Shown here piece after piece: positions 1-14,061 of a stretch of 64,000 nucleotides of DNA; positions within the stretch are counted from its first letter, which is position 1; each line of letters begins with the position of its first letter. The translations under genes and the position numbers were made by a program. This stretch comes from Pseudoscleropodium purum (lineage: Eukaryota > Streptophyta > Bryopsida > Hypnales > Brachytheciaceae): contig OZ017797.1 in assembly GCA_963969395.1 (NCBI GenBank), positions 2,294,001-2,358,000 of the forward strand, read 5' to 3'. The notes under the pieces were generated by a model. It ran no database searches and had not been told where the DNA came from. It saw nothing but the letters and a program-made list of their open reading frames with translations.

Positions 1-31
<31 letters not shown>
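1..31. repeat. (AT)n microsatellite
   Basis: Uninterrupted alternating A/T from the first base of the window; it probably continues to the left, so its full length is unknown. Confidence 0.95.
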
Positions 32-33
<2 letters not shown>

Positions 34-3000
34 AATTCCTACATTCATCCAATCACTCAGATTTCTATACATTAAACACTCTTTATCATTCACTCATTAT
101 ACATAATTAATCAGCTTAAGCAATAAACAATTTTAGCACGTGCCGCTTAAAGCTCATTTACTGTAGACTCAACATATTTGCTTAAAGCGTACAACACTTA
201 CAAGTTTGCTTTGAGCCCATTCAAGAACACACATATATACTTAAGCAGATACCAATTGGTTCAACCATTTGAACAACATACTTACATACATTCCAATTAA
301 CAATTTTCTTTAAACCTCCACACAATTATACACACTCCTCCAAGCAAATACAACAATTAGTATGACTCGATCAAAAATAGATATACATTTCACAATAGCT
401 TTACATACAAATAATCAATAATCTTTCTCACAAGATATTACAAACACAATAAATGCCCAATCACTGGGACTTGTACACAATTTACAAAAATATATGCTTA
501 AAGCTTTATTATACAAAAGATTGTTCAGAGAACATTAATAAAATTGTAAAAACTCTGATACACACAAAACATTGAGAAAACAAGAAATAAAGAGTGAAAA
601 AAAGACATTAGGCCTTTAATACCTCTAGCTTGAAGCATCCTTCCAAATCCAACTTGATTAAAACCATTAAAAATTCAATACTTGCACACTCTTAGAATCC
701 CTTGGCAATACTTCAAATCAGTGACATTTAAACTCCTATCACCATGTATTCCTAAAACCAAGTCTTATTTGGACTCCATTCACACAACAAAACAAAACAA
801 TGTTTATTCGCATATTTCTCACTCTTACAATTGCCAATATTTTTTTCAACTGTTGTAGGAATAACACGATCTTCTTCATTTGATGCAATATGATGGTTGT
901 TCAAGTCTAAATTTTCATTACAAACTTATTGTATAGCATTAAGCACTTGCTTTGCAATCAAATAAAAAGTGTAGCTATTTCAAATAGCATAATTAACCAA
1001 TGAGGTAATGCTAACACTAAAATCTCTATTTTGGTTAGACAACACATACGGCAATGATGGCAATGAGTTGAAATAGGAATTGGTGATGCCAAATATGTTA
1101 TCACAATCACATAGCGATAATGACAAAGGATAGATCATGGTACACACTCCATCTATAGTAGACAAACTAGGTCTAGAATGTTGGGTTAAGTCTTGTGTCA
1201 AAATAATGTGCATTATTGATATAGGTAAATAAGTTCATTTGTCATTGAATTGTACTTCTTTACAAAAATTCCACCCACATACTAAATTTCCCAAATGAAA
1301 TCCTACATGATTCTAGAAATAAAGCTCAAAGGTATTGCTAAAAGTTTTCATTCCGTAAAGACCCACATTAGAATAAACGCTTAAAAAAACAATCCAATAT
1401 CTCATGTGGAAGATTTGCGGGAAGATTCAAATACTTTATGCAATGTTTCTTTTGTGTTTCATGACATTTAATCAATAGCTCTCCAATATACATTTAAATG
1501 CTAATAAATGTGATTCAAAACTTCAAAAACTTTCAATAAGAGCTGAAAATCCTGCATAAATAATAGAACCTTCTTGCATTTGACTTCAACGTCCAATGAC
1601 GATCTTCAACACATTATTCATGAATAAAAATTGTCAAGATTTGTCAGTTGCATTTGAATTATCTCAATATTGAGTAATTACATGGAAATTATCAAGTAAA
1701 ATACAACTTTGTGGAAATGTCTATAGAAACCACTAATAATCATCACAACATTTATCCAAATACATAAGATGATGAATATTTTGTGACCCTCAAAGTATCA
1801 CAACTTCAATTCTTTGGCCTATAAATTCTTCATTAGTTGTAGAATTAATCCACCGGTGAGCAATAATTTGATGTCATTCATTCATAATAACAAATAGTCT
1901 ATCTATGGGTGCAAATTTTTGGTCTATTGAAGGATCATCAATTTGCATTCTAGCTAGTATATTATGATGATGATTCACCACCAAATGTGAAGCTATTAAA
2001 CCACCTTCAAATCGTTGAAAGAATTCTTTTTATTGACTTGTTATGGTATCAAATATGGATGTTGCAATTTGCCTTAAGGAACTTAATGTTCCATTGAATC
2101 CATTGCAATGTTGAAAAAACATAGGAAAATCAAGAAAAGTCTCTTTAGTTGTAGTCTAAGAGTGTCCCTGTACTACCTCATTGTAATAATCAATATGTCT
2201 TTTTCATGCTATAGAGTACAACATAAAATAAGAATTTCGAGCTTTTTTTTTATCATGGCTATGTAATCATTATTTTTTGCATAACTTATTGTTAAATCAT
2301 ACATTGATTGAATTAAAGAAGTAGTCCAAATAATTATATGAAGTAGTTAAACAAGACATTGTAAAATTGTCTCATAAACAATGATGTTGTTTTTTAAAAC
2401 AACTTCTTCATCCATGATAGAAAACGTTGCACCACATTCATTTTGGGTTGCACAAATGTAAACTATGAATATAAAATAACAATCATATTGCAAATCATGA
2501 ACATGCCGTAGTGGTAAAGAAAATCCTTTGAATCTCATATAACCTTGTTTATGGTAAATTAGACACTTTTGTGAGCATATAGAAATGCTCAATTATTGTT
2601 CTAAATGCCAAATACTCAAGGGCTTCAATAAATAGTCATCTAAGCTTGACCACATAATCTGCCATGACTAGTGAAGGAGTTAGTCAATCATGAGGTGCTA
2701 GTCACATAGGACGGAGCGCCAACTACATAAGTAACATGTTGAATAGTGACACTTATACCGCCTCCACGACTTGACAAGGTCTCTTCAGCTATGGTGGTCT
2801 AATGGCTTGACACCGTGAGTTAACAATCCACAAATTTAGTAGCAAGGGCTCGATTGTTGGGTTGTTGTTGGGATGCTATCCTTGAGCTTGTAACAAAAGG
2901 TAGTGAAATCTAAGTTGTTCACTACCACGGCTGGAGACACCTTTTAAATAGCTCTAATACTAAGGTTTGGGACCACCTACTTTTTTTTTTCCATTTCTTT

Positions 3001-3659
3001 ATCTTGTTATTTTCTTCAACTTCTTAATCCAAACTCACTCTATTGAAGGAAGAAGGTGGGTTTGAAATTTTTTTTTGACTGTAGGACCTAATTTGCTACA
3101 ACAAAGACAGGCATGGTTTTTTCTTATTTCATTTTATTTTCACCTTTAGTTCCAAACTCACTTTATTGAAGGTAGAAGAATAGGTTTCCATATTTTGCAT
3201 CTATAGTTCCAATTCAACTTTGATTAAAGTGGATTTAAAATTAAAAAAAGAATAAATTATTTATATCTATAAATTCTTTTATCTAAAGCTAGTCGTTGAT
3301 GAAATATCTTCTTGTTACTTCTTCTCTAAAAGCTTAGAAGTTTGACTATATGATTCTTATTAAAAAAAATTGAAGCAAGAGTATGTCTGTTCTAATGTGA
3401 TATATTAGCTGCTAGATGGTCGCTACATGTGAGCACTAGATCTTATCATTTAATGCTCAAAGTTGTATTTTTTTTTTTTATCATTTGGGAACATTTTAGA
3501 GGGATATTTGAGGTTAATTAAGGATCTTTTAGTATTTTAATATTAAAAATTTTGTAGTTTTAAAGGTCAATAATGATTTTTGTGACAAATTTATATAAAT
3601 TTTATAAAAAATGTAGCGTGGAAGTAGGTTAGGGGGATAAATGTATTTTATTAAAAGCT
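32..3659. other. AT-rich DNA without a recognisable gene
   Basis: Only short open frames (up to about 80 codons) with no motif, no splice pattern and no similarity to anything I recognise. The first 500 bases are poor in G on the given strand (A/C/T-rich, many CACA and ATTC words). Several poly-T runs are present (2249, 2982, 3468). No terminal repeats or RNA genes were seen. Confidence 0.6.
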
Positions 3660-4090
3660 TTAGGATAGATGAGGAGTCAAAGCCTCAAAGATTTTAGGTG
3701 TTAGGGGTGTAAAAGATACAAGATGGGTAAATGATGTAAGGTGTGTAAGAAGTGTGTGAAAGTATAAGGAACAATTGAACTTTATGTAAAATGTAAGGTG
3801 TAAGAAGTGTAGAGTAAATAGAAGCAAATGAATGAAAAATAGAGGAGTCAAGGTCAAAAGTTTTTTACGTGTAAGATGTAAGTGGTAAGTGAACTTTATA
3901 TAAGATGTAAGGTGTTAAAGGTGTAGAATATATAGAAGCAAATGAGTGAAATGATAGTGGAGTTAAATTTTCTTATGTGTAAGATATAAAAGGTAGGTGA
4001 GTGTTGTGTAAGATGTAAGAAATTTGCAAAGAGTGTAGGATGTAAAAAAAATAAGGTGAAGTTTGATGTTAAGGTCAAAAAGCAAAAGTT
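3660..4090. repeat. C-poor degenerate tandem repeat, period about 113-116 bp
   Basis: Two good copies and a degenerate third. Each begins with GAACTTTATnTAA or a relative, followed by GATGTAAGGTGT, then TAGAAGCAAATGA, then GTGTAAGATGTAAG. Starts are near 3776, 3892 and 4000. The given strand is nearly free of C; the other strand therefore reads as open frames rich in Leu, Thr, His and Phe, which are artefacts of composition, not genes. Confidence 0.7.
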
Positions 4091-6840
4091 GAAGTCAAAG
4101 TTGAAAAAAATATAAAGAAAAGGAGAACAAACTTACGAAATTAACACTCTTAAAACTTTTGGATTTAAGGTGGTATCGAAATAAAAAAAATTTGTGAAAA
4201 AAAACAAATGCATAATTTTTCAATTATATACTAATCAAACTAATACTCTCATGCAAATGCCAAATACAATAAACGATATAAAAGATGTGATTGGTGACAT
4301 ATCAATTGAGGCAAATGTTGTGCCATTTATTAATCATGATGTTGTCAAGGACTATGAGAAGCAATGCAAAAAGGTAAAAAGCTTAAATTAAACTTACTAA
4401 CTAACTTACCCTAATAGGAAGCATCAATGGGCTTGCAATAGAATAAATTGGCACAAAGCCTCTAAACATTAGGATTGATCTAAATTTAGGATTTTGTTTG
4501 TTTGTCCACAAAACTATCCAAAATATGGAATTTTCTTATGTAACAAAAATGACATTATGAACTATTAATTTTGCTTTCAATTTGTCTACCTTGTTTTTTT
4601 AACTTTTTAGTATAGACTAGGGATCCAACGGGCTTGAATTCAACTAGTGTAGTATTCACTAAGAAAATTATATATTTTGTGATTTAGAACAATGTAGATT
4701 GGGATAATTTAAGAATTTATAAAGTCACTTAATAGTATATTAAATTTATTTTCAATGGGGAGTTTCAAATACAATTATAAATTAGTCTTTTCAAACCTAC
4801 CAAGCAACATAACCATAATATTTTGAATTTCAATTTCTTCTCATTAAGCCTAATTGCATTCTACACTCTACTCTTAATGGCCACTAAGGTTAGATCCTCG
4901 CACTTAATTCTTATATTATTTTATTTAAACTTTTATCCATTTCCTTATTCTCTTAATATTAACTCTTTAATTCTAAATTGGCTTTATAGCTTGACTTCCT
5001 AAATGGCTTCACCATTCCTTGCTAGTGCATCCAAGTTGGTCTTTATTGTTGCACAGCTTGGTACTACCAAATTGATCTTTATAGTTGATTGCTTATTTTT
5101 TTAATTTGGCTATATTACCTTGAGGCACAACAATGACTAAATCTTCTCACAATAGCTCTATTCTTGGTTTAATCGTCTATCATTGATTTTCCAAATTGAT
5201 CTAAGACTTTTGAGCCATGCATATAGCTTCAAAATAATTCTTTTCTCCACAAAATTGGCAACAATTCTTTTTCAAATTAAAACCACCTAGGCCTATTTGC
5301 ACACCACTCATTATCCTAAACTTCAATTGATTTATGAAATTCTTTCACATTCAGCACCTTCTAAAATTTGAAGACAAGGTTTCAATTTAAAATGGTTTGA
5401 TTTGGCTTCATTAGTCTTCCAGATATTATTTGATTTGGAATAGACTCTCAGAGACATTCAAAATCAAATACAAGGATAGATGACTTTCTAATTTCTACTT
5501 GCTTCAACTTCCAATCATAACATATAACCATTATACACTGACATAATAAAATCCCAATTTGACACACTTATTCTCACTGAACAACATGCGCAATAATAAT
5601 TCAATTTGGCTTCAACACTTACAAATACAATTACACTAAGATTCAATTAGAAACACTAATCCAGTACTTCTGATTAGGCAAACTTACACACTTATCCACA
5701 CATTAGACTCATAAATTCCACTATAGACACAAGATTCACATTTAAATCTCATCACATTGATATTGAATAATTTCTAACTAGACTAATGAAACCAAGCACT
5801 TAGATGAACACATTCTCAATTAGGCAATCTAGCACAAATATCACACAACACCAATCACACAGTATCCAATTTGATAATGACTCATTTTATTATAATCTGC
5901 ACAAGGAATATATATTTACTTATGCACAATCCTATTTGATTGAAAGTTTCTATAACACATTCTTACTCATCTATTACACAAACTACTCATCCAATTAGCA
6001 CTACACATACTCCAATCTAACACACTACAACGACAAACACAGAAAATCAAGGAAAAGTAGCCAAACTTGATTGAACTCCCACTTGCATCAGCACTGGGTG
6101 AAATTCCAAATGAGAAGGCAAAATCAAATAGGCAATAGGGGGGAGCCATGCACCAACCACCACCAACTAATTGATTCATCTAAAAGAATCTCCTCATTTG
6201 GCTATTCATTAATTGGCTTCCATTACTCAAAAGACAATCCAAAATAGGCAATTGGCTAATCATGTTGTTAATAAAAAAAATAGAGCTAATTCATCCTATT
6301 AGTTCCTTAATTGACAAACTACGAGTCAACTAGGTAAATATTGCAAAATTTTTTTAAGTTGATCAAAATTGAAATTTCCTACCCTATCTACAAACAAGTT
6401 TATTGATACATCTATCACATCTATCATTCTAGTGCATTATACTCTTAGCACTTTTTAGAAAATAGATTTGTGCTTAATTGTTGCAAATCATCGTGTTTCA
6501 AATGAATACTTTGCTCCAATTTGTTGTTAGATTGTCTTTTTTTGGATTTGTTTACATTTAAAAATATTGATGATACAAGTGAAGTGTATGAATTTCTACA
6601 ACAATAATTGTAGGCCTTTATATCCTTCTAACTTACATCTAGTCATTGTAAAAGTTGCATTGTTTAAAAATTCTACTGCTAAATAAGATGCTAAAATTTC
6701 AAATTTTCAAACCTAGGTGGAAAAGACTAGCCTTCTATAGATTCAAAATAAAAGAAGGTACACTTTTTTACACTCCATCATGCAAACTCATTTTTCTTGA
6801 GAGGCATTAATTGTAAATATATTGATTATTTATTTATTCA
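4091..6840. other. AT-rich DNA without a recognisable gene
   Basis: Short open frames only (for example 64-65 codons at 4194 and 5804). The stretch from about 5520 to 6050 is markedly poor in G on the given strand and full of CACA and CAAT words, resembling 10860-11340. No terminal repeats or conserved domain seen. Confidence 0.55.
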
Positions 6841-8695
6841 TTTAAAATAATAGATTATTAACAATTCAATAGAGATTCCAATTAGACAATAGGTTTGGAG
6901 ATTTTTCTTGATTAATAATAAGAATATTTATTGAAGATTTAAGATTATTACTATTTAATTAAGAATCCAATTAGGCAATTGGTTTGGTGGTTTTTCTTGT
7001 TCACTATTAGGATTATTCATTTAGGATTTAAGATTTCTTATTATTGAATAAAGACTCTATTTAGACAATTGGTTTGGTAGTTTTTCTTATTAAAAAATAA
7101 GATAATTTTTTTAGGATTTGTTTAGCAATTTGTTTAGCAATTTTTCTTCTTCAATAGTAGGATTATTCATTTAGGATTTTTAGTCTCTTACTATTGGATA
7201 GTGACTTGCGTTGGACAGTTGGTCTGTCATTTTTTTTAATTTTTTAGTAAGATTATTCTATTAAGATTTTAGGTTTCTTTCTATTGGAAAAAGACTCCAT
7301 AAGGATAGTTGGTTTGACATTTTTTCTTGTTTAACAATAGGATTATTCATTTACAATTATAGATATAATACTATTGGACAAAGATTCTAATTGGATGGTT
7401 CATTTGGCAAATTATATTGTTCGATAATAGGATTTTTCATTTAGGACTTTAGATTTCTTACTATTGGAAAGAGAATTTAGTTGCACAATCCGTCTAACCA
7501 TTTTTCTTAATTAGTAGTGGGATTAATTCTTTTTAAATTTATATTTTTTACTATTGGAAAGAAATTTCAATTGGATAGTTGGTTTGTCAATTGTTTTTTG
7601 TTTAGCAACAAGATCATTCATTGAAAATTTTAGATTTCTTCATATTGGACAAAGATTCCTATAGGACAATTGGTTTGGCAATTTTTCTTATTTAGTAGTA
7701 GAATTTTTCATTTTTCATTTTTTATTACTAGATAGAAATTCTAGGTGGATAATTGATTTTGTGATTTCCCTTGTTTGGTAGTAAAATCATTCATTTAGAA
7801 TTTTAGACCAATTACTCTAGTTGAAAAATTGGTCTAGTGGATTTTTTTATTTGGCAGTAGGATTGTTCATTTAGAATTTTAAGTCTCTTCTTATTAAAGA
7901 GAGACTCAAGTTGGATAGATGGTCTTGCATTTTTTCTTGTTCACTAGTAGGATTATTCCATTAAGATATTAGATTTTTTCTATTATATAGAAATTCCAAT
8001 TGGACAATTGGTGTGACATTTTTTCTTGTTTTGTAGTAGGATTTTTCATTTAGAATTAAGGTCTAGTATATTAGATAGAGATTTTAGATGGACAACTGGT
8101 TTGGTGATTTCCTTTATTTGGCAATAGGATCTTTCATTTAGAATTTAAGATTTTCTTACTATTGTACATAGATTCTAGTTGAACAATTAGTTTGGCAATT
8201 TTTTTCATTTGGTAGTAGGATCATTTATTTTGAATTTTAGAATTTTTTACTATTGGATATAGATTCTAGTTGGACAATTGGTCTAGTGTTTTTTCTTGTT
8301 TGGCAATAAGATCATTCATTTAGGATTTTAAATCTCTTAATATTAGATGGAGGCTCAAGTTGGACAGTTGGTCTAGCATTTTCTTGTTCAATAGTAGGAT
8401 TATTCTATTAAAATTTTAGATTTTTTTCTATTAGACAAAAAATCGAGGTGGACAATTGGTCTACCGATTTTCCTTCTTTAGTATTAGTATTATTCAATTA
8501 TGAATCTAAGATTTTTTACTATTGGATAGAATTCCACTTGGACAATTAGTCTCATGGTTTTTTTGTTTGGCAATAGGATCATTCATTTAAAAATTTAGAT
8601 TTCTTATTGTTGAACATAGGTTCTAGTTGGATAGTTGATTAGGTGGTTTTTCTTATTCAATAGTAGGATTATTCATTAAGGATTTTAATACTAAA
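6841..8695. repeat. Degenerate ~90-bp satellite, block 1
   Basis: About 20 copies of a diverged unit containing, in order: GGATTATTCATTTAGGATTT, AGATTTCTTACTATTGGA, AAAGATTCTAGTTGGACAAT, TGGTTTGGCAATTTTTCTTG and TTTGGTAGTA. Successive occurrences of the CAATTGGTTTGG word lie about 90 bp apart (about 6976, 7066, 7213, 7307 and onward to about 8625). No coding potential. Copies have diverged independently, so this is an old array. Confidence 0.85.
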
Positions 8696-9640
8696 TAGTA
8701 GATATAGAACAAAGTTGCAGTTACCATTTTAGAATTTTTGCATGCATTTTTATTTTTGCTACGTTTCTTACTAATGCATTTGGGGTCTCTAGTTTTTTGT
8801 TTGTGCTTTCTAGTTTTGCGTTTTAGCTTTGTTTTTGTTGGTGTTTTGAGGTACTTTGTGTTTTTCATTTTCAGTGTGATACTTGCAAGGAAGAGAAAAC
8901 TTAGAAAAATGTACACAATGCTATGGGAATCCTCTGTAAAGGGACAATGGTCACTAAAAAAAGAAAAAGTTCAAATTGAGCTTGTCAATTAGAGCGACGT
9001 ATGATGGAAATCAATCTATAGAAACATCCCTTTCTAGAAGTATTGACACACTATTGGCTAGTGTAAATAAAAAGTTTAAAGCAATAGAGTCAAAAATTGC
9101 TATAAATTCTACTAAGTTAAAGACTTAAAGGTAAGTGGTATTTTTTTCTATATCTTTGATAAACCATTCATGTTGTTTGTTCTCATTAATTTTAATAAAT
9201 TGGGTACTTGGTGATTTGGATATTGTTTTCAAATTGTAGAAGTTATAGTCAATGCAAAAGCACTTTATGAGAGAACGGGGGTTGATGTTAGCAAACAAAT
9301 TCATCGTGTTTTTGAGTCAAATTCATGGGACTGGAATGCTAAGAAAGTTTGACAAATGCTACCAAACTAGAAAGTTTAGCAAATTAGTTACAAATAAAGA
9401 TTTTGGTAGCAAATGTCTATTGTTTCTCAATGATGAAAACGATCCTAGGCAAAAGTCAACTATTGATATTTTCACCATGTTTAGCAACATTTGTGATACT
9501 AGAAACAATGAACTTTCAAATATAATGCTAAATATATTTTGTATGATCTTTTTAACATAGTGATACTACTAATTTTTTTTAAGTGAACCTCATTTAGACT
9601 TCTGCAAGTTTTAAATTTATGTTTTAATTTGCAAGGCTGA
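8696..9640. other. Interruption of the ~90-bp satellite; two small open frames of unknown nature
   Basis: The satellite stops near 8695 and resumes near 9641. Between them are open frames of 84 codons (8738-8992, plus) and 102 codons (9252-9560, plus). The first starts with a very hydrophobic Leu/Phe-rich segment caused by T-rich DNA. The second has no motif I recognise. The segment may be an insertion into the array, but I found no clear target duplication or terminal repeat. Confidence 0.4.
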
Positions 9641-10255
9641 TGAATATACAATCGGTCTATATTTTTTTCTTTTTTGGTTGTTGAATTATTTATTTAGGAT
9701 TTTAAGTCTCTTAGTATTGAATACAAACTTGAGTTGGTCAATCGATTTAGCATTTTTTTTATTGAGTATTAGGATTATTCTATTATACTTTTAGGTTTCT
9801 TTTAATTGGATAGAGAATCCAATTGGGCAATTGGTTTCACAATTTCTCTTGTTTGGTAGTAAAATCATTCATTTAGAATTTTAAATTTCTTATATTTTTG
9901 ACAAAGATTCCAATTGGACAATTAGTTTGGTGTTTTTTTTAAATCAAGAGTAGGACTATTCATTTAAGATTTAAAATTTTTTATTGTTAAACAAAGACTA
10001 AAGTAAGACAATTAGTTTGGTAATTTTTCTTATTCCATAGTAGGATTATTCATTGAGAATTATAGATTTAGTGCTATTGGACAAAGATTCTAAGTGGACA
10101 ATTAGTTTGTTTATTGTTTTTTTTTTGGAAGTAGGATTATTTATTTAGGATTTTTGACTTTTTACCATTTGATAAAGACTCCAATTGGAGAATTGGTTTG
10201 GTGTTTTTTTTATTTGGTAGTAGGATTATTCATTTAAGATTAAATTTTTTTAATT
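9641..10255. repeat. Degenerate ~90-bp satellite, block 2
   Basis: About seven copies of the unit of block 1, recognisable by CAATyGGTTT words near 9651, 9741, 9827, 9915, 10010, 10097 and 10190 and by TAGGATTATTCATTTAGGAT words. Same orientation as block 1. Confidence 0.8.
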
Positions 10256-11660
10256 ATTTGTGAGTAGGTTTTTATTTCATTTCTAAAACAAATACCTAAA
10301 AGTAGAGTTCAAACTCTAAGAGGTAATTTACATCTAATTAGAATCAAAATTACACCAAAAAGATCCAATTGCAAGATTCTCTCAAGTATAAATTCCATGC
10401 ATTGTATCAATCACCGTTGTTTTATAATCACATCATTAATTTGATTAGGTTTGGCATTTAATCTTTTGCTTCAATTCATCTTCTTGTTTATTTTTTTATT
10501 TCAAGATTCTCCACTTAGTAATTTAGCTTCAGCTTTTCACTATTGGCATTTTTATCTTTGTCTTCATAAAACTTTCCTTTTTAGTCTTGCACTTTATCTT
10601 TATATAAACTCATTGTTGGCAAAATATACACTTCTTTATTTTTATTTTAGAATATTTTCTATTCAATTTTTCTATTACTCATTTTTTCCAAATTCTAATT
10701 CTTGTTTTAATACTTATTGACATCTACTTTAATCAATCCTTTATAGTTGGTTCTATTTTTTGTTTATAATTATCAATCCAAGTTACCCCTATAGGATTTA
10801 TTTTAAATTCAAGCTTATCATAATATGGTTTGATTTAGCTCACCAACTTTTTTTATTGGCTTCATAGGGAGATTACAAATTTATTTAATCTCACTATTCT
10901 TTCAATACACAATTTTCCAATTGAGTCAATTCTTCACAGCCATTCAACAATCTTATCACATCAGTTACAATCTTAAAATCCAATTGTTACACTCACATTT
11001 CTCAATCTAATTTTACATGAATTAATTCCTCATAGTCTCTCAACACACAACCAACTCATTTAATCTCTCCAATTGGTACTCATAATCTTCTTATACACTC
11101 ATAGTTAATAACTTATCAATTAATCCATCTCATAACGACAATCTCTTATAATTCACTCCATCACAAATTACAATTTCTCCCAATCTCTCACTCACATTTA
11201 TTCACTCAAATTACACCAATCAAATTACCCATACTTAAACACACAATATTCAATCAATTCCAATTGGACACATACAAATATCGCACACATACATACAAAG
11301 TACACAATTAAACAATCTCACAATTGCAAACATTTGCTTTATTTTCATCAACTTAACAAAAGATTACAACACACAATCAAGGAGTATTGTGTACTAATTA
11401 TATGATGATTTTTGGTCAATTGTGTGCTAATTGTTTTACTTCCGACAATTCAAAGGAGCTCCTACAATATTGCAATGGATAACTAAAAATACAATTGGAA
11501 AACGCTAGCCTAAAAACCTAGCCACCCAAATGTCATAATTGCCAATTGAAAACTAATTTTTTTACATTTCAAATTAGATAAGTTCCAATCTCAATTTGTC
11601 GATTGGTAAAATTTACAAATAACCATACAAAACAAACAATTGACCAAAAAGAAAAATAGG
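10256..11660. other. Interruption of the satellite, including a G-depleted tract
   Basis: No gene recognised. From about 10861 to 11340 the given strand contains very few G residues (almost only A, C and T, rich in ACACA, CTCA and CAAT words). It resembles the G-poor tracts near 1-500 and 5520-6050. The tract is flanked by satellite of the same orientation, so it may be an insertion. Confidence 0.5.
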
Positions 11661-12150
11661 ATTTAGGCACACTATTGGAAAAAGATTTCAGATGGACAAT
11701 TCATCTAGTAGTGTTTCACATTTGGTAGTAGAATTATTCAATTAGGATTTTAGATTTTTGACTATTGGATGGAGATTCCAATTGGACAATTGGTTTCATG
11801 GTCTTTTTTGTTTGATAGGAAGAATATTGATTAAGAATTTTAGATTTCTTACTATTAGACAAAGATTCTAGTTGGACAATAGGTTTGGTAGGTTTTTTTA
11901 TTTGGTAGTAGAATTATTTATTTAAGATTTAAGTGTTTAATACTATTAGATAGAGATTGTAGATGGACAATTGGTTTAGTGGTGTTTCTTATTTAGCAAT
12001 AGGATTTCTTACTGGTAGCGTTTCTTGTTTGAAAACTTTAGATTTCTTACTATTGAATAGAGATTCTAGTTGGACTATTGTTCTAGCATTTTTTTGATTA
12101 GGAGTAGGATTGTTCATTTAGGATATTAGGATTTTTATTATTGAACTTGT
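11661..12150. repeat. Degenerate ~90-bp satellite, block 3
   Basis: About five diverged copies of the same unit as blocks 1 and 2 and in the same orientation (characteristic words near 11697, 11780, 11877, 11957 and 12075). The array ends near 12150. Confidence 0.75.
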
Positions 12151-13095
12151 AATTTTTATACTCTTTAAAGCATGTAGCTAATATGTCTTTGTTGACATGA
12201 TTTTTTTTTATAGAAATGCAAAAGCTTATATATGGACAAAATATAAAAGAGAAATGAAGAACAGAAAGAAAATTGAAAGATTCAATGGTTTGAAATTAGT
12301 AGTAAAAGTTTTTTCTTGAGTTCTTATAGAAAATATATAATTCAATTTTTTTTGTTTTCTTCAACATAATTAAATTAATATATTTTAAAAGTATTTGTTG
12401 TTGGATTAAGTATTAAAAATCAAATGGATGCTTTGGTAGATCCATATGTTGTTTCAAGAGAATGAAATTGCAACAATATAATTCATTTAATTCATCAAAT
12501 GAATGTTTTTGGATGAATTATATTTGAAATCTATTCTTACTAGCTTCTACCATATAACATGTAGAACAATAGTAGTTTAGGAATAAGAAATATGATATAT
12601 AATATTTGTTGTGAAATGTGTTTTTTTGAAGATATGACACTAAATGAGTTCAAAGAATGTAAAGAACCAACATCTTCATTGATAAGTATGAAGATAGGAG
12701 CTAGTTGAGTTAAGTGTAATTTCTATTTAAAAATAGGCAAAATATATACAGTTGGATGGCAAGGTATGTTGATAGTCAAAATTTAATTTTAATATTATTA
12801 TAATTAGATTTTTATATATGATTGTTCATATGAATTTTATTTTTTTGAGTATGAATTTAATTATGTAATGTTCAATGTGAATATGATCAAATAAAGGTTT
12901 GACTTTAATCCATTAAGGACTGTGGTCAATTAGGGGGGAGGGCAACGTGTTTTCTAGTCACAACTGATGAATGTAAATAACTTCAACTAGAAAGGGGATT
13001 TTGATGATCTGCTCGTACGAATGCATTCATTGCATGTTGCTTCTAGAGAGGCACTAAATTTCGAGGAGAAATGTGACATATTTCAGGATATTATA
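12151..13095. other. AT-rich DNA without a recognisable gene
   Basis: No open frame of note, no terminal repeats, no RNA gene seen. Composition changes near 12920 (a G-run, then more balanced base use), which marks the beginning of a different sequence unit. Confidence 0.5.
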
Positions 13096-13103
13096 AGTCA
13101 TCT

Positions 13104-14061
13104 ATGAGGCTGTATGTGCTCTACTCTTGGGTATACTCAACTGTTATGTCTTTGGTGCGTATTTCCTTACAACCATTTCTTTTTTGCCATGGAAGAGACA
13201 TGTGTTGCCTCAATGATGGTGAGGATGGTTATGGGGAAACAGATTGCCACAATGGAATGCTGTGGGAATGTTCCCAAAGAAAGCCACCTAGATGCACATT
13301 TTCACATTGGCAAAGTGTCCCCATTGACCTAAATTGAAGTAGTTGAACGACCTTCCCAAGTTGGAATAACAATAATACTCCCTCCCATGGTGACATTGAG
13401 TTGGGTAGGTCACTACAAGTAAAATTAGCCATGAAGTAACGAGGGGAATAAATAACAAATGCAAAAGAATGATACATACATTACGAAGCTGAAACAAAGC
13501 CTGTAAAACCCGATCTCATTCAACTGAAACAAAGATTGCAATGCAACAACCAGTCTTGTAAAGACATGGTGCATGCATACGAAAATGGTGACCTCTTTTT
13601 CCATTCAAGTGATCCACCTATGCAGGAGGCTACAAAACATCAAAATATTGGATGCATCTATTTTTCCCTCTATCTTGCTTACAACAATAGTTTTTCCCTC
13701 TACCTCGCTCACAACATCAAAATATTGGACACATCCATTTATCTACTACCTGCATACAATTCACATCAATAAGAAGCCAGAGCATGACATTGTTCAAAGG
13801 TCAATTTGCAAGAAATCCATTGATCCCTTTGAATTTCCACAAAATTGGTATGCACCATGCACATTCTTCCCTGCAAGAACTATAGACAACGAATGTTCAA
13901 AAATTAAAAAAATGATAGAACACTCCACCCTAAACCAAGATCACTACAATCTTGTCATGCACATGGGCATGGTCTACCTTCTAAAGGAACGACGATATTC
14001 TTCTCCATCCATTGGCATCACTCCACCATGTGAAATTGAGGGGAAATTTTTTTGGACATAG
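13104..14061 (+). pseudogene. Coding-like remnants of unknown family
   Basis: Base composition is more balanced than in the surrounding DNA and open frames are longer: 13104-13337 (77 codons) and 13573-14061 (162 codons). The second ends with a segment HYNLVMHMGMVYLLKERRY, followed by SSPSIGITPPCEIEGKFFW. I do not recognise the family. The frames overlap with open frames on both strands, so even the strand is uncertain. A short imperfect direct repeat (CATCAAAATATTGGA at about 13638 and 13713, each next to TTTTTCCCTCTA) lies inside the longer frame. Probably a decayed element or gene fragment. Confidence 0.3.
13411..13430 (+). mobile_element. CACTA-like terminal sequence (single end)
   Basis: CACTACAAGTAAAATTAGCC matches the well-known CACTACAAGAAA-type terminus of plant CACTA (En/Spm) transposons, oriented as a left end. 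No matching right end in inverted orientation was found. The CACTA end at 53871-53883 is not its partner, because the 3-bp flanks differ (GGT against TTT) and the inner sequences differ. Confidence 0.45.

Noticed and set aside
3660..4078. Minus-strand proteins rich in Leu, Thr, His and Phe
   Set aside because: Produced by the C-poor tandem repeat on the other strand; no start context or conservation between repeat copies.
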